Source: Brevundimonas sp. UBA986 (GTDB taxonomy: Bacteria; Pseudomonadota; Alphaproteobacteria; Caulobacterales; Caulobacteraceae). From it: DNA of 10,160 nucleotides. The stretch spans positions 1-10,160 of the forward strand of contig DBBK01000186.1 in assembly GCA_002292165.1 (NCBI GenBank), read 5' to 3'. Both the position numbers and the translations under genes were made by a program. Below, one piece after another: positions 1 to 6,530 of the stretch (position 1 is the first letter of the stretch; the number at the start of each line of letters is the position of its first letter). Under the pieces are notes generated by a model. The model ran no database searches, was not told where the DNA came from, and saw nothing but the letters and a program-made list of their open reading frames with translations.

Positions 1-424
1 CCTCCACCAGGCGACGGCCGGTGACGACCACGTCTCCGACGGCGGTCGAGTCGGACGAGGGGGCGGCGGTTTCGGCCGCGACGGTCAGGTCCAGGCTGCC
101 GACCTGGCCGACGCCGATGCTGACGGTGTCCGAACCGGTCTCGCCCTGGGCGGTCGTGGCGGTCACCTCATAGGTGCCGGGGCGCAGGCCCGACAGGGTA
201 TAGCCGCCGTTGGCGTTGGCCGTGGTCCGGGTGACGAAGCCGGTGGCGACCTCACGGGCGACGATGGTCGCGCCGGGCTCGGCGGCGGCGCCGTCGGTGA
301 CCGAACCGCGGACGGTCGAGGTGGCGTTCTGGGCCGAGGCCATGCCGGCCGATCCCAGCAGGGCGGCGAAGGCCATCGCCGAGGCGCCCATGACGAGCGC
401 GCGGTTGCGTGAGCGAGTGTTCAT
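1..424 (-). CDS. TonB-dependent outer-membrane receptor, N-terminal part (truncated by window edge)
   Basis: This open frame starts at the ATG at 422-424 and runs off the left edge, giving 141 codons without a stop. Residues 1-31 form a signal peptide: basic MNTRSRNR, a hydrophobic stretch, then an ASA cleavage site before Q32. Residues about 36-115 look like a carboxypeptidase-regulatory-like beta-sandwich (TVRGSVTD..., GGYTLSGLRPGTYEVTAT), and DVVVTGRR at 131-138 resembles the TonB box or start of the plug. These N-terminal domains are typical of TonB-dependent receptors in Caulobacterales and Sphingomonadales that take up oligosaccharides across the outer membrane; the barrel is outside the window. 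An in-frame ATG at 431-433, preceded by GGGGGA, is an equally possible start and would overlap the lacI-type gene by 8 bp. Position directly behind the LacI regulator suggests co-transcription. The substrate is inferred from neighbours only, probably a beta-glucoside. Confidence 0.88.
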   Translation of the reverse strand, partial: MNTRSRNRALVMGASAMAFAALLGSAGMASAQNATSTVRGSVTDGAAAEPGATIVAREVATGFVTRTTANANGGYTLSGLRPGTYEVTATTAQGETGSDTVSIGVGQVGSLDLTVAAETAAPSSDSTAVGDVVVTGRRLVE

Positions 425-425
425 C

Positions 426-1499
426 CTAGACATCCTGGATTTCCCCCATGAGAATTTCGTCCGGCGCGGTGGGTTTTGCCTCCGCCGGAGATGATTGGGC
501 CGATGCATCGGCCGTGCTGGATCCGCGCACGACGAGGGTCGGGCGGAGGATTTCGTTGTTGGCTTCTTCGCTGTCCGGCGACTGGATCAGGCCGACCAGC
601 CGCTCCACGGCGTGCTTGCCCAGACCCGCGATATCGATGCGCAGGGTGGTCAGGGCGGGCCGCACCAGTTCGGCGATCGGCACGTCATCGAACCCGACCA
701 CGGCGACCTCTTCGGGACAGCGGACGCCCGCCTCCTGCAGAGCCAGCAGGGCGCCCACGGCCATCATGTCGTTGGCGGCGAAGATGGCGTCGGGCCGCTC
801 GCCCGAGGCCAGCATCCGGGTCACGGCGCGATGCCCCGACCCTTGGGTGAAGTCCCCGTCCAGCACCTGGGCGATCACGCCCGAGCCCGCCAGGGCCTCG
901 GCGTATCCCGCCAGCCGCGCCTCGGCCTCCAGGTTGCCCGAGGGGCCCGAGATATGGGCGATGCGGCGTCGACCGAGACCCAGCAGATGCTCCACCGCCG
1001 TCATGGCGCCGGCGCGGTTGTCGATGACGATCGAGGGCCGGGCCGCGTCCATGGCCCCGCCGTTCATCAGCAGCACAGGCGTCCGTCCGGCCAGGCTGGC
1101 CGTCAGGCTGGCGGCGTTCAGATAGGGCGACAGGACGATCAGGCCGTCGACCCGGCCGCGCATCGACCGCACCGCGGCCGAGACCTCGTCGGCGTCGTCG
1201 TGCGAGCTGGAGACGATCAGGTGCAGCCCATGCGCCCGCGCCGCCACGTCCATGCCGCGGATCAGCTCCGAGAAGAACTCCCCGAACAGGTCCGGCAGGA
1301 TCACCCCGACCGTGTCGGTGCGGCTGGTCGACAGGCTGCGTGCGCCGGAATGCGGCACATATTTCAGGACGTCGACGGCCTGAAGGATGCGCTGGCGGGT
1401 CGGCTCATTGACCACGCCCACGCCGTTCAGCACGCGCGACACCGAGGCCACGGACACGTCCGCGTGGCGCGCTACGTCACGGATCGTCGCGGGCTTCAT
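426..1499 (-). CDS. LacI-family transcriptional repressor
   Basis: This 357-residue protein has the full LacI/GalR layout. The N-terminal helix-turn-helix at residues 5-26 includes TIRDVARHADVSVASVSRVL, followed by the hinge helix (about 48-58, SGARSLSTS) and a periplasmic-binding-protein-like effector domain (about 62-327). Family-typical effector-domain landmarks are R195, ND at 243-244 and GFDD at 269-272. The last 30 or so residues form a polar, Ala/Pro/Ser-rich tail beyond the usual family end. The start ATG at 1497-1499 has only a weak upstream Shine-Dalgarno match, but the HTH follows at the expected distance. The stop at 426-428 lies 1 bp before the receptor start, or overlaps it, so regulator and receptor probably share a transcript. 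Family knowledge says such repressors release DNA on binding a sugar or sugar derivative. The likely targets are the operator at 1607-1622, the divergent GH1 gene and its own operon. The effector is unknown. Confidence 0.95.
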   Translation of the reverse strand: MKPATIRDVARHADVSVASVSRVLNGVGVVNEPTRQRILQAVDVLKYVPHSGARSLSTSRTDTVGVILPDLFGEFFSELIRGMDVAARAHGLHLIVSSSHDDADEVSAAVRSMRGRVDGLIVLSPYLNAASLTASLAGRTPVLLMNGGAMDAARPSIVIDNRAGAMTAVEHLLGLGRRRIAHISGPSGNLEAEARLAGYAEALAGSGVIAQVLDGDFTQGSGHRAVTRMLASGERPDAIFAANDMMAVGALLALQEAGVRCPEEVAVVGFDDVPIAELVRPALTTLRIDIAGLGKHAVERLVGLIQSPDSEEANNEILRPTLVVRGSSTADASAQSSPAEAKPTAPDEILMGEIQDV

Positions 1500-1580
1500 G
1501 CCGCGAGTCCGTACGCTGATGGCTGTGCGCCCGAGGGTTGCAAATGATCCGTCCCTGATCCGTTGCTCGTACCGGCCCCC

Positions 1581-1601
1581 TTATCGAAGGTCCGTCGATA
1601 A
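1581..1601. promoter_or_regulatory. Perfect inverted repeat in divergent lacI-type/GH1 spacer
   Basis: TTATCGA at 1581-1587 and TCGATAA at 1595-1601 are perfect complements around a 7-base spacer. The element lies 5 bp from the LacI-type operator and between the two divergent genes. Its different sequence suggests a site for another regulator or part of the minus-strand promoter. It is a candidate site from symmetry and location only. Confidence 0.45.
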
Positions 1602-1606
1602 AAACG

Positions 1607-1622
1607 ATGTAAGCGGTTACAT
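1607..1622. promoter_or_regulatory. LacI/GalR-type operator
   Basis: ATGTAAGCGGTTACAT is a 16-bp palindrome with a single mismatched pair and a central CG. Its inner 14 bases (1608-1621) fit the LacI-family/cre-type consensus TGWNANCGNTNWCA at every specified position. It lies in the spacer between the LacI-type gene and the divergent GH1 gene, where the cognate operator is expected. Binding by the neighbouring repressor is inferred. The site is upstream of the proposed GH1 -35 box, so repression may act by looping, through another promoter, or mainly on the minus-strand operon. Confidence 0.75.
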
Positions 1623-1657
1623 GGCACACTAGCTATCGGCCCCGCAAGTGCCGTAGT

Positions 1658-1686
1658 TTGGTCACAACCCCAACCGTCGCTGTAAT
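1658..1686 (+). promoter_or_regulatory. Candidate housekeeping promoter for the GH1 gene
   Basis: TTGGTC at 1658-1663 and TGTAAT at 1681-1686 are separated by 17 bases. The -10 box matches TATAAT at 5 of 6 positions and the -35 keeps TTG. Transcription would begin near 1693, leaving about 60 bases of leader before the ATG at 1756. It was found by inspection and has no experimental support. Confidence 0.4.
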
Positions 1687-1755
1687 GCGGCGCCACAGGG
1701 TTCGGTTCCGTACGGTGCGACTCCATGTCCCCCAGCTTTGCAGGCCCCTCCCCCG

Positions 1756-3108
1756 ATGACCTCCAAATATCTGTTTCCAGACAATTTCCTGTGGGGCGCG
1801 GCGACCGCCGCCTATCAGATCGAAGGCTCCTCCATGGCCGACGGCGCGGGGGAATCCATCTGGGACCGTTTCGTTCATACGCCGGGCATGATGGCCAATG
1901 GCGACACCGGTGACATCGCCTGCGATCACTACAACCGCTGGCGATCGGACATCGATCTGATGACCCGGCTGAACCTTCAGGCCTACCGATTCTCCGTCTC
2001 CTGGAGCCGGGTCATGCCCGAGGGGCGCGGCCGGATTAACCCGGCGGGCCTCGACTTCTACGACCGTCTGGTTGACGGCCTGCTGGAGAAGGGGATCGAG
2101 CCCCTGTGCACCCTCTACCACTGGGATCTGCCCGCCGCGCTGGACGATCGCGGCGGCTGGTTGAACCCCGACATCGCCGACTGGTTCGCCGACTACGGCC
2201 AGGTCCTGTTCGAGAAATTCGACGGCCGGGTGAAGACCTGGGGGACGATCAACGAGCCCTGGGTCATCGTCGACGGCGGCTATCTGCACGGCGTCCTCGC
2301 CCCCGGCCACCGCTCCGCCTACGAAGCCGTCATCGCCGGCCACAACGTCCTGCGCGCCCACGGTGCGGCCGTTCGTCGCTATCGTCAGGTCGGCAAGCAC
2401 GACATCGGCATCGTCCTCAACATCGAGCCCAAATATCCGGCCTCCGACCGGCCCGAGGATGAGGCCGCCCGCAAGCGCGCCGAGGCCCAGATGAACCGCT
2501 GGTTCCTCGATCCCCTGATGGGCCGCGGCTATCCGGAGGAGCTGAAGGACGTCTACGGCGACGCCATGCGCGACTTCCCGGCCGAGGACTTCGACCTGAT
2601 CGCCGAGCCGACCGACTGGATGGGGCTGAACTGGTACACCCGCGCCGTTCCGGAAAACGCCCCCGACGCCTGGCCCGTCCGCGCCCGTCCGGTCAAACAG
2701 GTCCAGCACGCCCACACCGAGACCGGCTGGGAGGTCTATCCCCCCGCCTTCACCGACACCCTGGTCTGGCTGCACGAACAGACGGGCGGGAAACTGCCCC
2801 TGATGGTCACCGAGAACGGCTCGGCCTGGTACGACCCGCCCCACGCCATCGACGGCCGCATCCACGACCCGATGCGCGTCGACTACCTCCAGAACCACCT
2901 CAAGGCCCTGCACGACGCCATCTCAAAGGGCGTCGACGTGCGCGGCTATATGGCCTGGTCCCTGCTCGACAACCTCGAATGGTCGCTGGGCTACGCCAAG
3001 CGCTTCGGCATCACCCACGTCAACTACGCAACCCAGGAACGGACCATCAAGGACAGCGGGCTGCTGTATGCCGAGGTGATCCGGACCAATGGCGGGGTGC
3101 TGGGTTAG
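1756..3108 (+). CDS. GH1 family beta-glucosidase
   Basis: This is a complete 450-residue glycoside hydrolase family 1 enzyme, the normal length for bacterial members. All hallmark positions are present: the N-terminal FLWGAATAAYQIEG (11-24, with sugar-binding Q21), YHWDLP (121-126, H122), the acid/base in TINEP (N166, E167), the nucleophile in VTENG (E353), and the aglycone/glycone-binding WSLLDNLEWS (W401, E408, W409). It should hydrolyse terminal beta-glucosides, such as cellobiose or aryl-glucosides, with retention of configuration. There is no signal peptide, so it is predicted to be cytoplasmic and would act after import. The ATG at 1756 is chosen because MTSKYLFPDNFLWG is a normal GH1 N-terminus; an in-frame TTG at 1738 would add six residues. 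Neither start has a good Shine-Dalgarno sequence. It is divergent from the LacI-type gene and probably under its control. Exact specificity (glucosidase, galactosidase or fucosidase) cannot be fixed from sequence alone. Confidence 0.95.
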   Translation: MTSKYLFPDNFLWGAATAAYQIEGSSMADGAGESIWDRFVHTPGMMANGDTGDIACDHYNRWRSDIDLMTRLNLQAYRFSVSWSRVMPEGRGRINPAGLDFYDRLVDGLLEKGIEPLCTLYHWDLPAALDDRGGWLNPDIADWFADYGQVLFEKFDGRVKTWGTINEPWVIVDGGYLHGVLAPGHRSAYEAVIAGHNVLRAHGAAVRRYRQVGKHDIGIVLNIEPKYPASDRPEDEAARKRAEAQMNRWFLDPLMGRGYPEELKDVYGDAMRDFPAEDFDLIAEPTDWMGLNWYTRAVPENAPDAWPVRARPVKQVQHAHTETGWEVYPPAFTDTLVWLHEQTGGKLPLMVTENGSAWYDPPHAIDGRIHDPMRVDYLQNHLKALHDAISKGVDVRGYMAWSLLDNLEWSLGYAKRFGITHVNYATQERTIKDSGLLYAEVIRTNGGVLG

Positions 3109-3133
3109 GCCCCCACGCCGTCATCCACAAACC

Positions 3134-3272
3134 CCGTCATCCTCGGGCTTGTCCCGAGGACCCAGACGTCCGCGTGCGGGATGATGATCGCGTGCGGAGA
3201 CGCATCAACGTTTCGCTTCACTGTCCGATTTCGCTGAACCTTGGGTCCTCGGGACAAGCCCGAGGATGACGG
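3134..3272. repeat. Paired inverted intergenic palindromes (REP/BIME-like element)
   Basis: Positions 3134-3164 and 3242-3272 are exact reverse complements over 31 bp. Each copy contains its own hairpin, CCTCGGG-CTTGT-CCCGAGG (7-bp stem, 5-base loop), flanked by GTCAT and ACCCA. The 77-bp centre has no coding signal but holds CGCGTGCGG twice (3171-3179 and 3189-3197). The element fills the gap between the convergent GH1 gene and the small TonB-C gene. Similar palindromes are, to my knowledge, dispersed between genes in many alphaproteobacterial genomes. Here the stems could also act as a bidirectional terminator or protect 3' ends, though no U-tract follows them. Confidence 0.85.
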
Positions 3273-3292
3273 ATTTGGCGTGTGAGAAGACC

Positions 3293-3682
3293 CTACTCCA
3301 GCCGGAACTGCACCGGCAGGATGCCCGTCTCTCGGCCCGGATGGGCCTTGATCCAGGTCTCGGAGATGACCCCGGCCTCAAGACCCCTCATCGCCGCCTC
3401 GGCGAAGCCCTCATCGGCGGGGCGCTCGGAGATGGCCTTGCAGTCATGCAGGCGGCGATCCCGGCCGATCTGACAGCGCAGCATCACCGTCCCGCCCCAG
3501 ACCCCGCGCGACGCGGCGCCTTGCGGATACTCCAGCCGGGGCGCCGTCTCCCACTGCGGCGCGATCACCTGCGACGCCACGACCTGTCCGACTGGCTCCG
3601 ACGGCGCCGGCGACGTCTGGGCCATGGCGGGCGCCGCCGTCATCAGGAGGGCTCCGGCGAGCAGGGCTATGCGCTGGATCAT
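3293..3682 (-). CDS. Small periplasmic protein with TonB C-terminal-like domain
   Basis: This 129-residue protein starts at an ATG preceded by a strong Shine-Dalgarno (GAGGGGAGA). Residues 1-21 are a clear signal peptide (MIQRIALLAGALLMTAAPAMA, cut before Q22), so the mature protein is periplasmic or anchored only transiently. Residues about 48-129 resemble a TonB C-terminal domain: EYPQGAASRGVWGGTVMLRC, then a DC at 80-81, E86, GFAEAAM at 92-98, and VQFRL near the end. C70 and C81 are spaced for a disulphide, as in many small alphaproteobacterial relatives. It lacks the Pro-rich linker and permanent membrane anchor of true TonB, so a direct role in energising receptors is doubtful. It is divergent from a gene with a related domain (start 3804). 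Its precise role is unknown. Confidence 0.8.
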   Translation of the reverse strand: MIQRIALLAGALLMTAAPAMAQTSPAPSEPVGQVVASQVIAPQWETAPRLEYPQGAASRGVWGGTVMLRCQIGRDRRLHDCKAISERPADEGFAEAAMRGLEAGVISETWIKAHPGRETGILPVQFRLE

Positions 3683-3704
3683 GATCGTCTCCCCTCAACC
3701 GACC

Positions 3705-3735
3705 GTAGCAGGCGCGGGGATACGCGGGGTGTCAA
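3705..3735 (-). promoter_or_regulatory. Candidate promoter for the small TonB-C-domain gene
   Basis: Read on the minus strand, a perfect -35 TTGACA (3735-3730) is followed 19 bases later by TGCTAC (3710-3705). Transcription would start about 16-18 bases before the ATG at 3682, with the strong Shine-Dalgarno in the short leader. The 19-base spacing and mediocre -10 keep confidence low. Confidence 0.3.
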
Positions 3736-3803
3736 GCGGTTCGCCCGACCTTCCCGCTCCACGCGCATCGCGCTACCGTCCCGGGTCGGACTTCGGGGAA
3801 ATC

Positions 3804-4559
3804 ATGTTCGTGCTCATCATGGCGGCCGCGCTGCAGACTGTACCACCGATAGCCGGAGAACTCGGCGAGGTCGTACGCCCGCCGGAACTTCAGGCCCAAA
3901 TCGCCGCCCATCCCGAACGTCTTGAAAACGCGCGCTGGACGGATGCGCCCTGGCCAAATGCGGAATGGCCGCGGGCAGCCTGGGAGGCCTCTATCGAGGG
4001 CGAAGCCACCCTGTCGTGCGTGGTCGAGATCACGGGCGTGGCGCGAACCTGCGCAGCCATCGCGGAAACGCCCGAGCATTCCGGGTTCGGAGAAGCCGCC
4101 CTGTCGGTGTTCCGGGAATTCCGCTGGCAGCCCGCCTTGTTCAATGGTGAGCCGGTTGAGAGCCGCGTCCAGTTCCGCATTCCCTTCACCTTCGGCCCGA
4201 CCGTAAAGTCCGGTCCGGATCTCCGACAGGTCATGACCGCGATCACGGCGGCGGGCTATGCGACCGGCGCCTGTCGCCGCTTCAGGGACCCGACCACGGT
4301 CGCGCGTTGGGATGCTCTCCAGACCGCGATCGACGAGCACCCAACGGCGGACTACCGCTTCTACGACCACGTCTTCGTCGACGGCTACGTTCGCGGACGA
4401 ACCTTCGCTGCCGAGCACGAGGCCCCCACCGCTACCCGCTGCGACGAAATCCAGCGTTGGGCGGACGACCTGAAAACGGCCGCCCTGCCCGCCTTGCAAA
4501 AGCTCGACGCACGCTTTCCGCCCGACGACCGTGGGCAGTTCAGACCAGAGGCTGAATAG
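3804..4559 (+). CDS. TonB C-terminal-like domain protein with an unknown C-terminal extension
   Basis: The ATG at 3804 has GGGGAA upstream and gives 251 residues. The frame is open for 60 more codons upstream, but that stretch overlaps the divergent gene and has no recognisable content. Residues about 56-130 match the neighbour's domain: W60, EGEATLSC ending at C72, C83, AETPEHSGFGEAAL (87-100) and RVQFRIPF (121-128). Residues about 135-251 are a second, mostly helical-looking region rich in charged and aromatic residues (C157, FYDHVFVDGY at 186-195, C213). I do not recognise this region; the two extra cysteines might pair. The N-terminus MFVLIMAAALQTVPP is short and hydrophobic without basic residues, so export is uncertain, although the paired cysteines argue for a periplasmic location. 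Its function is unknown. It is divergent from the paralogue at 3293-3682, with a 121-bp shared promoter region. Confidence 0.78.
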   Translation: MFVLIMAAALQTVPPIAGELGEVVRPPELQAQIAAHPERLENARWTDAPWPNAEWPRAAWEASIEGEATLSCVVEITGVARTCAAIAETPEHSGFGEAALSVFREFRWQPALFNGEPVESRVQFRIPFTFGPTVKSGPDLRQVMTAITAAGYATGACRRFRDPTTVARWDALQTAIDEHPTADYRFYDHVFVDGYVRGRTFAAEHEAPTATRCDEIQRWADDLKTAALPALQKLDARFPPDDRGQFRPEAE

Positions 4560-4739
4560 GTCGGCCCGGCCCAAAAACCTCACTGCCAACCTCGCATTCC
4601 CGATAGACCCCGCCCTTTGAAATCCCTCGCCCTTCCGACCCTCACTGCCCTTTCGGCTCAGCACGCTCCGCCTACGTGCTAGCCTCTGCTTCTGGTCTTT
4701 GACATCACCGGCGAAAGGCGTCCGCGACGGCAGCGATCC

Positions 4740-4871
4740 TTGCACTCTCATTGCACTCAGAGTGCAAATCCATACCACGATATGGATCGTTCAATTTCAG
4801 CGAGATAGGCAATGAACCTAACCCAGAACTTTCAAAATTGCACTTTTGGCGCCCGCTTTTTCCGCGTGCAA
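4740..4871. repeat. Cluster of five TTGCAC/GTGCAA motifs
   Basis: TTGCAC occurs at 4740-4745, 4751-4756 and 4838-4843. Its complement GTGCAA occurs at 4762-4767 and 4866-4871. The first two are direct repeats 11 bp apart, about one helical turn, each extending to TTGCACTC. The second and third form a perfect 17-bp palindrome, TTGCACTCAGAGTGCAA (4751-4767). The last two face each other across 22 bases and could form a weak hairpin just past the esterase stop. Repetition, helical phasing and symmetry suggest binding sites for a dimeric DNA-binding protein. Confidence 0.7.
4768..4787. repeat. Perfect inverted repeat abutting the TTGCAC palindrome
   Basis: ATCCATA (4768-4774) and TATGGAT (4781-4787) are exact complements around a 6-base spacer (CCACGA). 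The element begins at the base after the 17-bp TTGCAC palindrome ends. An outer pair, CGATCC (4734-4739) and GGATCG (4784-4789), encloses both palindromes and the upstream direct repeat. The geometry of 7-bp arms around 6 bp loosely recalls recombinase or operator sites, but no match to a known site is clear. Confidence 0.6.
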
Positions 4872-4882
4872 AACCGCCTCGG

Positions 4883-6451
4883 TCAGCGCGCCTTGCGCCG
4901 TCCGTACAGCTGCTCGATCAGGTCCAGCCGCCCGGCCTCGGGGACCGGCTTGATCACCGGCCCGTCGTTGGTGAACTCCAGCAGCTGGTCGACTTCACCG
5001 CGCAGGTCGGGCCAGCGCAGACGACCCTCGCCGTTGGGGTCCCCCTCGCGGGCGAACTGGATCCAGTAGCCGCTCATCAGGTCCGCCGCCCTCTGGTCGC
5101 GCGCATCGGTCGCCCAGGGCGAGGCGCTGAGGGTGTCGAAGACGTACTGGCGTTCCGAGGCGTGGGTCGCCCCCGCATGCGGCTCGTTCATCGCCGCCGA
5201 GACCACGTCGAAGCGGTAGAGGAAGGTCGGATGGCCGTTGGCCGCGTGCAGCCGGGCCAGATGCCGGGCGGGCTCGTTGAACACCAGGTCGCTCAGGACA
5301 TGGGCGTCATAGCCCTCCTGCCCGCCATAGCCGGTCAGGAAGGCGGCCTTCTCCTCGGGCGTCATGGCGTCGTCGATCTCGCCATAGGGGGTCAGGTCCG
5401 AAGGCTTCATCCACCAGAACTCGGCCGAGTTGGTGCCGATGATCAGGGGCACGGGCGCCTCGCGCCCATTGGCGAAGGCCGTCTCGATATCCTCTTTGAT
5501 TACAACGCCATCGTTCAGGATCAGATCGCCGCCATAGAAGCTCGGCGCGGGCTGCAGCAGCCGCTCGGCCGGCACGGCGCGCAGGGCCTCGGCCGTCGGA
5601 GCCACCCCCGCCTGCTCCGCCCACGCCGCCCCCCGCGCCCGGGTCGAGCGCGGCGTCTGGCCGCTGGCGTCATGGTCCGCCACGTCCTCCAGGGCGACGC
5701 CCTGCTGGCGGCCGAGCCCCGACTCGACGATGGCCTTGGAGAACAGACCGCGCGCCCCTTCGGCGACCATCAGCTGGCTCACCGCCACGCCCCCGGCCGA
5801 CTCCCCGAAGATGGTCACCTGCTGCGGGTCGCCGCCGAAGGCCGCGACGTGGTCCCGGACCCACTTGAGCGCCAGGATCATGTCCATGACGCCGTAGTTG
5901 CCGGCCGCCTCGCCTGCGGGCCGCTCGGCCGCCAGGGCCGGATGGTCGAAGAAGCCCAGCCGCCCCAGACGGTAGTTCAGGGTCACCACCACCACGCCCC
6001 GGCTGGCCAGGCTGGTCCCGTCGTAAAGGGCCGCCGTGCCCGAGCCGTTGATGTAGCCCCCGCCGTGGATCCAGACCATGACCGGCAGCGGATGGTCCCT
6101 CTGCGCCGGTGTCCAGACGTTCAGCGTCAGACAGTCCTCGCTCATCGGCAGGGGCCCGACGCCGTTGTCGCCATTGGCGGGCGGCTGGATGCAGATGGCC
6201 CCGACCTGCCCGGCGTCGCGCGGCCCGGTCCAGGCCTCGGCGGGGACCGGTGGCCGCCAACGCAGCGGTCCGACCGGCGGCTGGGCGTAGGGCACGCCCT
6301 TGAAGCTCTCGACCGCCACCCCGGCGCGCTCCGCCTCGCGCCCCACCAGCTGGCCCCGGCCGATGGCGACCACAGGCTGTTCGGAAGGCGGGGGATCCTG
6401 CATGGGCGAGGTCATCAGAAGGGCGGCGCCGAGGAGGGCTGTCAGGGGCAT
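4883..6451 (-). CDS. Secreted type-B carboxylesterase (alpha/beta hydrolase)
   Basis: This 522-residue protein is a full-length COesterase (type-B carboxylesterase/cholinesterase) family member that hydrolyses carboxylic esters. Visible landmarks are FKGVPYAQPPVGPLRW (50-65), SEDCLTLNVW (104-113), the oxyanion-hole HGGG (129-132), the nucleophile elbow GESAGG with S218, the acidic residue E344 in GTNSAEF, and H430 in AGATHASE. These form a complete Ser-Glu-His triad. C87 and C107 are spaced like the first disulphide of the family. The N-terminus MPLTALLGAALLMTS is a short hydrophobic leader without basic residues, so export is likely but the signal is atypical. The ATG at 6451 is fixed by an in-frame TAG four codons upstream, with GGGTGG before it. 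It is divergent from the histidine kinase gene. The substrate is unknown; related enzymes act on p-nitrobenzyl and other aryl or alkyl esters. Confidence 0.93.
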   Translation of the reverse strand: MPLTALLGAALLMTSPMQDPPPSEQPVVAIGRGQLVGREAERAGVAVESFKGVPYAQPPVGPLRWRPPVPAEAWTGPRDAGQVGAICIQPPANGDNGVGPLPMSEDCLTLNVWTPAQRDHPLPVMVWIHGGGYINGSGTAALYDGTSLASRGVVVVTLNYRLGRLGFFDHPALAAERPAGEAAGNYGVMDMILALKWVRDHVAAFGGDPQQVTIFGESAGGVAVSQLMVAEGARGLFSKAIVESGLGRQQGVALEDVADHDASGQTPRSTRARGAAWAEQAGVAPTAEALRAVPAERLLQPAPSFYGGDLILNDGVVIKEDIETAFANGREAPVPLIIGTNSAEFWWMKPSDLTPYGEIDDAMTPEEKAAFLTGYGGQEGYDAHVLSDLVFNEPARHLARLHAANGHPTFLYRFDVVSAAMNEPHAGATHASERQYVFDTLSASPWATDARDQRAADLMSGYWIQFAREGDPNGEGRLRWPDLRGEVDQLLEFTNDGPVIKPVPEAGRLDLIEQLYGRRKAR

Positions 6452-6530
6452 GGGCCCACCCTAGCGACCCCGGCCGCCTCGCCCAACCCCACATCTGCGA
6501 CCCCAAGGTGTCAGTGCGACGACAAGCCAT

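Larger units (their letters stand above)
4560..4882. other. Gene-free gap between convergent genes, less GC-rich than the rest
   Basis: This 323-bp gap separates the 3' ends of the TonB-C-domain gene and the esterase gene. I see no credible ORF, tRNA or terminator with a U-tract in its first part. That part holds a 10-bp direct repeat CCTCACTGCC (4578-4587 and 4640-4649), a small hairpin AGCACG-N9-CGTGCT (4660-4680) and an isolated TTGACA (4699-4704) with no good -10 box. From about 4734 onward it contains the TTGCAC motif cluster described separately. From about 4740 to 4873 the base composition is visibly more A/T-rich than the surrounding genes. Confidence 0.7.

Noticed and set aside
1633..2913. 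426-codon minus-strand frame opposite the beta-glucosidase gene
   Set aside because: It lies antisense to a complete GH1 enzyme and shows only shadow-type composition.
3624..3803. 60-codon upstream extension of the longer TonB-C-domain gene
   Set aside because: It overlaps the divergent neighbour's start and signal-peptide codons, has no recognisable content, and the ATG at 3804 has a Shine-Dalgarno-like GGGGAA.
4699..4727. Promoter at the perfect TTGACA in the 4560-4882 gap
   Set aside because: No acceptable -10 box lies 16-18 bases downstream, nor a Caulobacter-type GCTANAWC at its usual spacing.
3732..4778. 348-codon minus-strand frame opposite the longer TonB-C-domain gene
   Set aside because: No domain motifs are visible, and the plus frame contains a conserved two-cysteine domain shared with its neighbour. 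The choice is slightly less certain here because the plus-strand protein is itself poorly known.
4757..4798. A dif-like XerC/XerD site around the ATCCATA-N6-TATGGAT repeat
   Set aside because: The 6-bp centre fits the geometry, but the arms do not match the conserved XerD half (TTATGTTAAAT-like), so only a generic palindrome is reported.
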